The notes beneath the pieces were generated by a model that did no database searches, was not told where the DNA came from, and worked only from the letters and a program-made list of their open reading frames with translations. Positions 47,319 through 58,913 of a stretch of 64,000 bases of DNA are shown here, one piece after another. The position numbers and the translations under genes are program-made. The first letter of the stretch is position 1; every line of letters begins with the position of its first letter. Location of the stretch: assembly GCF_026745355.1 (NCBI RefSeq), contig NC_079206.1, positions 11,562,779-11,626,778 of the forward strand, given 5' to 3'. Origin of the DNA: Beta vulgaris subsp. vulgaris (Eukaryota > Streptophyta > Magnoliopsida > Caryophyllales > Amaranthaceae).

Positions 47319-49452
47319 CATAATTACCACAACCTTATCTTGGGCTCGTATGCTGTGCCAATAAACTCCTTCTAACCTATTATATCTAATACTGTACTCT
47401 CTTCTCGAAACCTAATTGAATACTACTATGCCTATGAGTTAGAAAAACACATAATTAGTGAATCACAAAAATTTATTTGTTAATTATTTCCTTTCTTTTT
47501 CTTTCTTTATAGCAACGATCTTATTAGATCCTACACTTTCAGTAACTTAACGATAAACTTTTGTTTTGAAAATATCCTTTTGAATATCTGGCAAATCTAT
47601 GCAATTTGCTATATGCGGTAATTAATTTTGAGTATAAAAGGCTAAAAGCCATAGGTAGTTAATTAAACAAGCATAGAAAATGGGGAAAAGCTCAAGCCAG
47701 ACTGCCCGACTGCCAACTTGTGATACTAAAAGGCTAAAAGCCATAGAAGTGATTAAGTGACATCTCAAATGGTATCATTTGGTAGGACCGAAAATTCGTG
47801 CGCACTTATATTTTCATTGATAAAATAGCAACTCAACCAATCAATTATAATTTATATGACATTATTTACGTGGCAATTCAAGGATGTCCACTGTCCAACT
47901 TTATACCCACATCCAAACACAGCCTTAGATGGGAAACCTGGGTGTTGGTTTTTAGTTTTTCTAATCTCTCGGGGGCTTTGGAAAACGAAAGCAAGCGTCA
48001 ACCTTTGGAAGCCGACATTTTAATGCATACTTGGTTTGGTATAACGGATTAATTAGGAGAGTAATAAAAGTTAAACCACCTTAACAAAAGGAAAATAATG
48101 AAGGTGCAGGGTTGCAACGGAGATAATATAGTGTTAATTATGATGGGAAAGAAACTATATTACCCCTTAAATGAGAACAACAATTACCCTAGGATAGTGG
48201 TGGATAACCAATTATTACCCCCATAATGAGGATAACAATTCTCCCTTTCTTTCCATTTTCTTCTTACCCACACTAGCTTATTCCCTTTATCACATCTTCC
48301 TCTTCATAATCACCTATAATAACCACCTTAATTTTTTCTCCCCTTAATGCATTACCCTCAAAGGCTCAATCGAACCAAGCCCTAAAAGAAAATAAATACT
48401 ATACAACTTGTTTTTAAAAGTTGTTTCATTTTGATTCAGATTTATTTATGTATGGCATTAACGTTAGATATTTTCGAAAGTGAAATATTAAGGAAAAGCT
48501 AAGCATTAATAAAAACAATCAATCTATTTGGTCGTAAGTTTTTAAATCTTATACTTAATTATCTTATATTTAATTGTCTATTAGAAATAGTTGATATAAA
48601 GTTGATAGTTTGAGGATATGTGCTAAAAAGATAAAATCAAATTTTGCATAGTAAATTTAATTGATATTATTTAGTCAGAAGACTTAGCTATAAAATAAGT
48701 GTGTGAATATGTGGGAAAAATGAAACAATTATTCCAAATTTGAAATTTTAATTAACACAATTTATTCAAGATCTAAATTCTTTTGGGTTTCTAATCATTG
48801 GATTTGGAGCAATTATTCCAAATTGGAATACAAATTTGAAATTTTAAATGACATAATTTATTCCAAATTTGAATTCTATTGGGTTTCTGAATCCAGACAA
48901 TTACAATTTTTTTTTGATATTGGAAAAATCTGCACTAACTAAAGATCAAATTACAAACTAAGGATTTGACATCTAAACTAGAAATAGAGAACAAACTAAC
49001 ATTGAAGTGAGCTTTACTTGCTCCTAAATTTGCTATGAAGACTAGATAACTTGTTACTTTACTAATCCGAACGAAAACTTCTTGGCCAATAGTTTGTGGG
49101 GTTAGGTTATATGTCTTGCAGAAGAAGACCTTATATAGTGAGATGTAGTATGTTGAGATCGTAAACGCACGAGCAAATGATTTATAAATATTGATTGCTA
49201 CTTACCATCTTGTTGATGACAAAATGTTAAATCTCTAAGATCCTTGAAAAGAAAATTCTTCATGGGATTATGTAGATTTAACTAAAGAAGTCACACCCTT
49301 TAGTGACTTTAGACCTTACTGAGAGGGTGTCCTGAGTTTATCCTCACAAGGTTGAAACTCAAATACGCGGAGGTCGAAACCTACCCCAAATCAAATTGGA
49401 GGGCCTCCCGCAAAATGCATTTTCGAATTATGATCACTCATAATGTCATCAC
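47319..49452. other. Intergenic, no gene
   Basis: 'aaaaggctaaaagccata' occurs twice (about 47636 and 47728), a small direct repeat. The stretch 48020-48390 has weakly inverted ends ('acttggtttggtataac' and 'aatcgaaccaagccc') suggesting an old MITE. 'ttccaaatttgaa' type words are repeated at 48730-48890. No coding sequence. Confidence 0.4.
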
Positions 49453-50489
49453 TAGGGGTGTTAAGGAGTCGAACCGAGATCGAACATGCTCCGGCTCGGC
49501 TCGGCTCGAAATGGTGAAAGTTAAGCTCGGCTCAGCTCGAAACTTAGATTGAAAAAGTTGGGCTTAGGCCCAATCGTGTAGGCCCAAGTCAATACTAAAG
49601 CTACAATTAGGCGGTAGGCCCAGCCATATAGGCAAATGTCCAAGAAGGTAGGTGAGCTTGTTCACTTATCCATCATATTCTTTTATAACTTGGTTTTCCT
49701 TTTAACATTGCTAGATTTCAATGTGGGACTCCATAGTTTGCTAAAGAAAAACAAACTCATTATACATGCTTTTATAACATGGTTTCCCTCTTAGCATTAC
49801 TAAGATTATATTGTAGGACTCTATGTTTTGTTTAATCTAAACACATTCATCCCATATGCTTTTATAACTTGGTTTCCCTCTTAAAATTGCTAAAATTTCG
49901 ATGTGGGACTCCATGTTTTGTTAAAGAAAAAATCATACTACATATATGCTTTTATAGCTTGGTTTCCCTCTTAACTTCACTAAAATTTTAATGTGGGACT
50001 TCATGTTTTATAAAAAAAAATTTCAACTTTGTAGCAATAAGATTCTAAGTGCATTTAAATAATAAATTATTAAATATTATAATTATTAAATAATCAAATA
50101 TTTAAAAGTATACATCATTCCTTTTGTGAAGAAAATATAGAATAAAATTTTGTTTTCTAACCAAGGAGGTATAAAATCAAACTTTGAGTTGAGGTAAAGA
50201 GTAATAGCTATTTATAAAGAAAATAAGGTTGATGCTTGTTTTCATAACCAATGGGACTTTAGTGTCTAGTGGAGTAGAGGTCAAGTTGGAGTATTAAAAA
50301 AAAATATAAATTTTATCGGACGTGTTTGCAAACTTTCAAGCCGAACTCCATTGGGCTTAGGCTCGGTTCGTTAAGGTCTCGAGCTGATCTCGAACTCGAA
50401 TCGATCCCGTCTGAGCCAAGTTTGGACCGAACTTTGATCGAGGCGAATCCGAATAGTTTACGAGTCGTCCTGAGTCATTAGTACCCCTG
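49453..50489. mobile_element. Non-autonomous hAT with GCTCG repeats, 8-bp TSD GTCATCAC
   Basis: Perfect TSD GTCATCAC at 49445-49452 and 50490-50497. Ends TAGGGGTGTTAAGGAGTC and the inverse of CAGGGGTACTAATGACTC. GCTCGGCTCGGCTCG words near the left end and TCGAACTCGAATCGA near the right. No transposase; interior tandem repeat at 49679-50025. Confidence 0.92.
49679..50025. repeat. About 90-bp tandem repeat, 4 copies
   Basis: Each unit contains CTTTTATAACTTGGTTTCCC and 'aatgtgggactccatg'. Units start near 49680, 49769, 49859 and 49949. Lies inside the hAT element. Confidence 0.85.
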
Positions 50490-50869
50490 GTCATCACATG
50501 AACTTGGGTTGAATTGAATTGTGTTAATCATCACTCAATATTTAGATCCGAAGATCTAAATTTGTTGTCCGTAGAATAAAAGATCCAACCATCACAAATA
50601 TAATTACAGATTAGAAATCCACATACCAATTCCCATATACACCATAAATGCATTTAAGGATTAAACCATAAATAAATACTCTTTCCGTCTCAAAATATAC
50701 TTCCTCCATTTCTTTATACTTGCAACCAAAGGGTTTGCACGATATTTAAGAAATATGAGAGAGAAAGTAAAAGGAACATGTGGTCCCTTACTTAACCAAG
50801 TTAATTACTTATCCCAAATTTTAACCTCATCACTATCAGTAAATAAACCACCACTACCATCACCAGAAA

Positions 50870-51000
50870 TAGATCACTGTCACCACCACCACCACCAATA
50901 TCACTGTCACCACCACCACCAATATCATTGTCACCACCACCACCACCAATATCACTGTCACCAGCACCACCATACCACCGTCACCACCACTAAATTACAT
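50870..51000. repeat. CACCACCACCAATATCACTG-type repeat
   Basis: Units of about 30-36 bp alternating (CAC)n with 'caatatcactgtcac'. The His-rich open frame through it is not a gene. Confidence 0.85.
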
Positions 51001-51209
51001 TTTTGTCCCTTGACTTAATTTCCCATTTCCTATCCCCACGATTTCCACCCTCACCTACACCCACCACCCAGTCTCGGCCTAATCACCATCACCACCTGAC
51101 CATCGCCACTTGCTCACAACAACAATAACCACCACCACATTATATTTTTCAATAAAATCAACATCGAAATCCAAATAAAAAAAGGACAAAGAGAGAAAAA
51201 CACATTTTA

Positions 51210-51850
51210 TGTTGGAACATTTATAGGGTAATGGGTTTGAGACTCATATGGGTATGTACTAGAAAAGGAGGAGGTCTAGTATGCAAAAGATTAGAGTGCA
51301 TCAAGTGGCAAAATCACGTTGATAAACCAAGGGAGACAGAAGGGCCGTCGCGAGTCGCGACCTGCCTTCTGCCTTGGAACGTGAAAAGATGCCTTGACGG
51401 TTTATATCCGTTGTGATGTTATGGTCTCATTTTAATGACATTTAAGGTCCTTAAATCAGTGGATTAAAGGCCTTTGATGGGTGATTAAAATGGGGGTTAT
51501 GTGATTAACTACTCTAGTCAATGAAAGGTTTATTCTTCTATATAAACCTTGGGATTCCTATGAGTAAAGGGTTAGAAGAAAACCAGAATTTTCTATATAC
51601 TCTAAAATCTTCTTGCTTAGCTTAGAGAAACCTTGCAAACTTCTCTTGAGTGTTCTTCACAAACACAAAAACACAAGTTCTTGTTGATTCACTTAGAAGA
51701 TCATCTAAGTGGATTGTTTCTCCATTGTATCTCATTAGTTATTTCGTGTTAACCCGGTGATCCTAGAGGGGCGAAATTAAACTAATAGGAAAGCGTAGTT
51801 TCCGTGCCTTGGAGTGAGATATCCGGTTCTCTCATTGATCATATCTAACA
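51210..51850 (+). mobile_element. 5' LTR of copia element
   Basis: TGTTGGAACA...ATATCTAACA, 641 bp. A TATA box (TATATAA) lies at 51539-51545. It has a single copy of the palindrome GTCGCGAGTCGCGAC at 51347-51361. It differs from the 3' LTR at four positions in the first 150 bp, so the insertion is not recent. Flanking 5-mers (tttta / acagt) do not match, so there is no TSD. Confidence 0.93.
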
Positions 51851-51852
51851 AT

Positions 51853-51868
51853 CTATTAGTTTAATTTC
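51853..51868 (+). promoter_or_regulatory. Unusual primer-binding position: self-complementary to the LTR
   Basis: Two bases after the 5' LTR, where a tRNA-complementary TGG... sequence is expected, stands CTATTAGTTTAATTTC. It is the exact reverse complement of GAAATTAAACTAATAG at 51773-51788 inside the same LTR; the copy is also present in the 3' LTR near 56991. No TGGTATCAGAGC-like site follows. Confidence 0.6.
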
Positions 51869-51885
51869 TTTCTTTCTTTTTGGAT

Positions 51886-54800
51886 ATGGCTCAATCACTC
51901 AAGGACATGACTATGAACTTCCAAAAGTTGGAAAAGTTTGAGGGAGTGGGATATCGTAGGTGGCAAAAGAAGATGCACTTCTTGTTGACCGCCTTGAATG
52001 TGGTGTATGTGTTTCAACACCCATGCCACCATCCCAAGATGGAGAGGAAGAGTCCTGAGACTACTAGGAAGAGGACAAAGTGGGAGAATGATGACTACAT
52101 TTGCGGGTCATATTCTCAACTTCTCTACCGACCCTTTTTGATCTCTACCAAAATGTGGAGAGTGCAAAGGAACTTTGGGACGCTCTTGAGGCCAAGTACA
52201 TTTCGGAAGATGCTTCAAGTAAGAAATTCCTTGTTAGTAATTTTAATTCTTTAAAATGACTAATGATCGGCCTATTATGGAGCAATTCCATGAGGTTCAT
52301 CATATTTTGAACCAAATAAGATCACATGGTATGGTGATGGATGAGGCAATTGCGGTTGCCTCAATCATTGACAAATTACCAAATTCTTGGAAAGATACAA
52401 AACATCTTTTAAAACATAAAAAGGAAGACATGTCCATGGAGCAATTAGGAACTCATCTTCGTATTGAAGAGGGGATCCGGGCTCAAGATGGGGTTAAGGA
52501 TACTACTCCTAGTATTCCTAAATCTACCGTTAATTTGGTAGAGGTTGGTGGGTCTAGTAAGACCAAGAAATCCAACAACAACAACAACAACAACAACAAC
52601 ATAAAAACCAATGTTGCAAACAAGAAGAGGAAGCCCTCCTTGTTGGATATGCAATGGTCCTCATCTTAAGAGGGATTGTCCTTCTAACAACAAGAAGAAG
52701 ACAAAGAACACAACCTAGTGTTGTTCAAAACCAAGGTAAAATGCACATGTTAATGTAATTGAAGAAATGCATTTTGTTGCTATGATTTTTGAAATTATGT
52801 GTGTGCAGGTTGATGATTCTTGGTGGATAGATTCGGGAGCCTCTAGACATGTGTGCAATAACAAGGATTTCTTCAAGTCTTTGAAAGATTTGGATGATGG
52901 TCCAATCTTGTATATGGGGAATGATTCTACGGTAAAGGCTAGAGGTAGGCCAAGTAGAATTGTTGTTAACCTCGGGAAAGACTTTAACTCTCCGGGATGT
53001 TGTTATGTACCGGAAGTTAGGAAGAATCTTGTGTCGGAGGTCCTTTGAATAAGTATGGTTTTAAAGTTGTTTTTGAGTCGGATAAATTTGTACTTTCCAA
53101 GGGTGGTATTTTTGTTGGACAAGGTTTCTTTTGTAATGGAATGTTTAAATTTAGTATTGATAATAAAATTGGTACTAGTTCTATTTACATGCTTGATGTT
53201 TCTTCTCTATGGCACAATCGTTTATGTCATGTGAATTATCGTAGATTATATGACATGTCTAAAATGGGGTTAATACCTCCTTTCGATTTAAAGTTAGAGA
53301 AGTGTCACACTTGCGTGCTAAATAAAATTACAAAAAATCCTTATCCTAGTGTGACTAGACAAACGGTATTGCTTGAATTGGTGCATAGTGACTTGTGTGA
53401 CTTTCATAGTTCACCTTCTTTAGGAAATAAGAAAATATTTGTAACTTTTATTGATGATTTTTCAAGGTTTTGTTACATATATTTATTATTTACTAAAGAT
53501 GAAGCACTAGAAAAGTTTAAGACCTTTAAAACGAAGTGGAACTCCAACTTAATCAAAAGATTAAAAGACTTCGAACGGATAGGGGTGGTGAATATTATAA
53601 TCCAAGTTATTTTAGTTCCATTGGTGTAATTCATGAAACAACCGCCCCATACTCACCTCAAAGTAATGGTATAGCGGAAAGGAAAAATAGGGTCCTAAAA
53701 GAAATGGTTAACATATGCTTTCTAATTCGGGTCTTAATGACGGTTTTTGGGGTGATGTAATTTTAACTGCAGGTTAATTTTAAATCGAGTTCCTAATAAA
53801 AGGAATAAGACTACCCCTTATGAACTTTGGTGTAATAAAAAGCCTAATCTCAATTACCTTAAGGTATGGGGTTGTAGGGCAATTGTCAAATTGACGGAAC
53901 CTAAAAGGAAAACTTTAGGTGAAAAAGGAATTGATTGCATTTTTATAGGCTATGCGGTACATAGCAAAGCCTATAGGTTTTATGTCATTGAGCCCAATGA
54001 CTTTGTCTCTATTCACTCCGTGATAGAGTCAAGGGATGCAATATTTGATGAGACTAGATTCTCATCGATTCCAAGACCAAAGGACATGATACCTAGTACT
54101 AGTTCCAATGTTGTAGATGACATTTCAAATGATCATGATACTACAACACCGGAAATTAGGAAAAGTAAAGAATTAGAAAAGAGAAATCTTTTGGACCGGA
54201 TTTTCAACTATATTTAGTTGAAGGGTCAAGGGAGTCAATTTCGACTCAAATTTCATATTGTTACAATATGGAGGAGGATCCTAGGCCTTTGATGAGGCTA
54301 TGAAGTCTCATGATTCTGCTTTCTGGAAAGAGGCAGTGAATGATGAAATGGATTCTATAATGGGTAATCACACTTGGATTTTAGCTAATTTACCTCCCGG
54401 TTGCAAACCCCTAGGTTGTAAATGGATTTTTGTAAGGAAAAAGAAAATCGATGGAACCATACTAAAACATAAGGCCCGGTTAGTGGTCCAAGGTTTTAGG
54501 CAAAGATATGGTATCGATTACTTTGATACTTATGCTCCAGTAGCTAGAATAGCTACTATTAGACTATTGATAGCATTAGCTGCGATTCATGGTCTAGTAA
54601 TTCACCAAATGGATGTAAAAACTGCTTTTCTTAATGGTGAATTGGAGGAGGAAGTGTACATGAATCAACCTGAAGGGTTTGTGGTTAAAGGTCAAGAAAC
54701 TAAAGTTTGCAAATTAGTTAGATCTTTGTATGGTCTTAAACAAGCACCTAAGCAATGGCATCAAAAATTTGATGAAGTTGTGTTGTCTAGTGGGTTCAAA

Positions 54801-55845
54801 ATAAATCAGTCCGATAAGTGTGTATATAGCAAATTTGATAATAACGGTAAAGGAGTTATAATTTGCTTATATGTTGATGATATGCTTATTTTTGGGACTG
54901 ATTTGGAACAAGTGGAAAAGACCAAAGTCTTCCTTTCCTCTAGCTTCTCCATGAAAGATTTGGGTGAAGCGGATGTTATTCTAGGTATTAGAATAATAAG
55001 AGGGAAAGGGTCGTTTTCTTTATCACAATCTCATTATATTGAGAAAGTGGTCAAGAGGTATAATGAGTCAAATTCGACTCATTTTGCTACTCCTATGGAT
55101 CCTAGTATTCACTTGGTTCCGAGTAGTGGTACTCCAATTTCACAATTGGAGTATGCAAGCTTAATTGGAAGCTTGATGTATGCTATGACTAGCACTCGGC
55201 CGGATATAGCCTTTGCTATTGGCAAGCTCAGTAGGTATACTAGTAATCCTAGTATGTTGCATTGGCAAGCATTGAGAAGAGTGTTAAGGTACTTGAATAA
55301 GACCTTGGATTATGTCATAACATACAAAGAGAACCTTCTATCTTAGAAGGTTACTCGGATGCTAGTTGGATTTCGAATAAGGAAGATTATTCATCCACTA
55401 GTGGTTGGGTGTTTCTTCTTGGAGGAGGTGCCATTTCATGGGCATCCAAGAAGCAAACATGTATAACGGATTCCACTATGGCATCGGAATTCATTGCTTT
55501 GGCTTCTTGTTGCCAAGAAGCGGAATGGCTAAGGAATGTGTTGAGTGAGGTGGACTTATGGGTAAACCAATGTCACCTCTTGCTATCCATTGTGATAGTG
55601 CATCAACCATAGCTAAAGCATATAGTGAAGTCTACAATGGCAAGTCAAGGCACATTGGAGTTAGACATAGCTATGTGCGGGAAATGATAAGGAATAGTTG
55701 TATAACTATTAATTTTGTTCGGTCTAGTTTGAACTTGGCGGATACGTTTACAAAACCGTTGTCAAGGGAACTAGTGAACAAAATGAACAAAGGGATGGGT
55801 CTTAAGCCTATTGATCAACCTATGGTGAAGGAAAACTCTATTTGA
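51886..55845 (+). pseudogene. Ty1/copia gag-pol polyprotein, complete order, frameshifted
   Basis: Gag starts MAQSLKDMTMNF and breaks at 52250. It continues to a poly-Asn run and a knuckle one residue short (C-X2-C-X3-H-X4-C, near 52640). Protease WWIDSGASRHVC at 52830. GAG-pre-integrase WHNRLCHVN at 53210 with the HHCC zinc motif to CHTCV. Integrase Asp in VHSDLCD and FIDDFSRF, Glu in NGIAERKNR at 53680. Reverse transcriptase 54300-55346 is intact over 348 aa, with KARLVVQGF, DVKTAFLNG and the catalytic YVDDM at 54875. RNase H (55346-55845) shows SDASW and ends in DTFTKPLSREL. Frameshifts or stops near 52250, 52670, 53045, 53570, 53760, 54220, 55346 and 55560 make it inactive. The order PR-IN-RT-RH places it in Ty1/copia. 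Confidence 0.95.
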
Positions 55846-56339
55846 TGTCTAATACAACGTTAGATCTCAAATTCAAGGAGGATAGTACTTCTCTAAGAGG
55901 TTGGGAGCACTTGTTTAATACATCCCAGGTTAGTGCTTGTTGCTACAATGATAAAGAGGTTGAATTTATTCTTAATAAATCTTTGATAAGGTGCTCAATT
56001 GTAGGAGCATGTCGGAAAGATTTACCTATGTAAGCTAGAAGTTTGGCCGCTTCATCAAGTCTTAGGCTTGACTTGGAATGCTTATGAATGGATATGGACA
56101 CCAAGGCTTCATAGGTGTCGGAGGTTTTAAGAACCTAGTTTATGTTTGTGTGTATTAGTAACTTCAATAATTTGTAATGGTTATATGATTCAAAGCTTTG
56201 TCTATCATTATGATCTAAATTATTGTAAAGATTACTTTTACTAAATGGAAATTCAATCGTTAGATATTTCCATGATGCATGAACATGGTGTTTGCGATTT
56301 ATAGCAAGTTGAAAAACTTTTCAACATTACCCTATAAAT

Positions 56340-56350
56340 GGGAGGAGGAT
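56340..56350 (+). promoter_or_regulatory. Polypurine tract
   Basis: GGGAGGAGGA plus one T directly before the 3' LTR; normal plus-strand primer site. Confidence 0.8.
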
Positions 56351-57067
56351 TGTTGGAACATTTATAGGGTAATGGGTTTGAAACTCATAGGGGTATGTAC
56401 TAGAAGAGGAGGAGGTCTAGTATGCAAAAGATTAGAGTGCATTAAGTGGCAAAATCACGTTGATAAACCAAGGGAGACAGAAGGGCCGTCGCGAGTCGCG
56501 ACAGGCGTCGCGAGTCGCGACAGGCGTCGCGAGTCGCGACAAGTGCCTCGCGACTCGCGAGCTCCTTCGCGAGTCGCGACCTGCCTTCTGCCTTGGAACG
56601 GAAAAGATGCCTTGACGGTTTATATCCGTTGTGATGTTATGGTCTTCATTTTAATGACCTTTAAGGTCCTTAAAATCAGTGATTAAAGGCCTTTGATGGG
56701 TGATTAAAATGGGGGTTATGTGATTAACTACTCTAGTCAATGAAAGGTTTATTCTTCTATATAAACCTTGGGATTCCTATGAGTAAAGGGTTAGAAGAAA
56801 ATCAAAATTTTCTATACTCTCAAAAGTCTTCTTGCTTAGCTTAGAGAAACTTGCAACTTCTCTTGAGTGTTCTTCACAAACACAAAAACACAAGTTCTTG
56901 TTGATTCACTTAGAAGATCATCTAAGTGGATTGTTTCTCTCCATTGTATCTCATTAGTTATTTCGTGTTAACCCGGTGATTCTAGAGGGGCGAAATTAAA
57001 CTAATAGGAAAGCGTAGTTTCTATGCCTTGGAGTGAGATATCCTTCTCTCATTGATCACATCTAACA
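56351..57067 (+). mobile_element. 3' LTR of copia element
   Basis: 717 bp, TGTTGGAACA...CATCTAACA. It is 76 bp longer than the 5' LTR, almost entirely because of a GC-rich palindrome array at 56488-56580. Confidence 0.93.
56488..56580. repeat. CpG-rich palindrome array in the 3' LTR
   Basis: Five copies of GTCGCGAGTCGCGAC (one in inverse form, and the outer two slightly shortened) spaced about 19-20 bp. Each is a palindrome around one central base. The 5' LTR has only one copy at the equivalent place, between 'aagggcc' and 'ctgccttctgcc'. Confidence 0.92.
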
Positions 57068-57882
57068 ACAGTAGATTTTGCAAGCTAATGGAAGAGATTG
57101 TGAAAGAAATTCAGGAAAAAAGTTAGATTTTTCGTCGATTAAGGCTACAATTTCGCCGTTGAAGTTCTCCAAAATATTCAAATTCATCAGTGATGGTGGG
57201 AGAGGAGGGAGGAGAGAGAAAGATTAATGGTACCATGGAGCTCTAATGGTTGATCTTTACCATGAAAGTTCCAGATCTGAGCTCTCATGATGAATTTCTA
57301 CCATCAACGCTTACTGTTATTGAACATCTTGAGTTGTTGGAAAATAAAATTCGAAAAAAGGAGGGGGTCGTCGCTGGAAAAATAGGCATAATGATGATGG
57401 TGTTTGTGAGGGGTGGTGGTGATGTTGGTGGTTGTGAGTTGGCACGGGTTTGAGGGAGGTGAGGAGAGAGAATATGAACTTAGGTTGGGGGTGGGGTATG
57501 AGTAATTAAATGTTAGGATTAATTAGTTAAGTAAAGGGTATATGTGTCATTTTGTTATAGAATAGTTTCTATTTTGGGCTTGGTTGCAAGTATTGTGACA
57601 TTTCCCGAAAAGGAAAGTGATGCAAGTAAAAAGAAATGGAGGAAGTAGTTCCCTTTTGATTTTGCACAGTCTCTAAGATGTATCTTTGATTTACAATATT
57701 TTATATATCTTATTAGTTAAAAATATAAAAAGTTGATATTACAAATTTATACATTGAGACGAATCTAATAAGACCCTTCATGAATATGTTTTTTTGTATA
57801 CATTAGTAAGAATATTTGGTCAAAGTTTTTAAAATTTGATTCCTAAATTAGAAATGGAAAATATATTTTGGAACGGAGGGAG

Positions 57883-58554
57883 GAAGATGTAAAAAGAAAT
57901 AACTGGGGTTTGTAAAGTGAAATTGCAAGTTGTGGAAGCAAAGGGCCCATTAATATCTCTACGATGTCTTGGTTTTCAGGCTTATCCAAAGAGAGGGGAG
58001 ACAAATCGTCTAGAAACCATGTATCCTAAGATAATTAAATGCACGATGTCAAACATGTCCTTTTCCTTTGTTTCTTGGTCATCCAGTTGCATTTGCCATC
58101 AATTAGTTTCCTGTCATCCTACTTAAATTACTTTCATAATACTTCTACTAGTTGCTCGTCGACTCCTTAATCCTTTCTTCAACTTGCCTTAGCTTCCTTA
58201 ATCTACATATGTCGACTAGTGTAGTACTCGTCTCATGATTTGTCACTACATACCCATAACCCACCCTACCTAGATGATTACCATCAAATAAGGGAGATTT
58301 AAGTAATTTCGAGGCTATGAAAAATTCTCAATTTAATCTCACGTGAACCTAATATTAATCATCAGTCTTATCTCACAGTTCCCTTTTTATATTGGCTTAC
58401 TCTTAACAACAGTGCCACTCTTTTAGGAAATAGTCAATATTGTGATGAAACCCTCACTAAATGTTGTGTATGGAGCAATACTGGAAAGGAATAAGATTAG
58501 ATAATTAGGAGCATAATCCGACTATTATAGTTACATTGTTGTTATGAAGGTCAA
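57883..58554. other. Intergenic, no gene
   Basis: The open frame at 57917-58126 has no recognisable domain. Confidence 0.4.
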
Positions 58555-58913
58555 TTTGGAGAGATAAATATAAACTCAAAGTTACCTTAACTATCTGAAA
58601 AGGCGAAATTGGCCTCAATATCTTGAACTATAGCGTGGGTGCACCAAACAACTACGATTACGACTTATAGCCAGAACACCCGCCCTAAAGAACGGACCTG
58701 GGTGCACTTCCTACCATAAATGAGATCGTTGCCCAAAATTCTAACCGGATTCACTTGCCTTTCTTATTAAACAAAAAAAAAGGTGTGTGCCTTCATTTTC
58801 TCCTTCTTCAACTGAACACAAAGACTTTCTTTTCCAAATTTCCTCTTACTTCCCCAATTCCCTCTTTTTTCCCAAATGAACCCTAAATTTTGAAAGAGTG
58901 AAATCCGCATAAC

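Larger units (their letters stand above)
50700..57645. mobile_element. Second Stowaway-like element, host of the copia
   Basis: CTTCCTCCATTTCTTTATAC at the left, 'aaaaagaaatggaggaag' at the right, TA at 50698-50699 and 57646-57647. Without the copia about 1.1 kb remains, long for a Stowaway. It includes a CAC-rich repeat (50870-51000) on the left side and GGTGGT-rich sequence (57400-57440) on the right. Confidence 0.7.
50679..57882. mobile_element. Outermost Stowaway MITE of a triple nest
   Basis: Left end CTCTTTCCGTCTCAAAATAT after TA; right end 'atattttggaacggagggag' (right TA mutated). The second MITE inserted at its 19th-20th base. The right remainder, 57648-57882, has typical Stowaway interior words ('attgagacgaatctaataag'). 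Confidence 0.7.

Noticed and set aside
50755..51018. His-rich protein, possible metal binder
   Set aside because: Encoded by CACCACCAC microsatellite-like DNA in a MITE; no conserved sequence.
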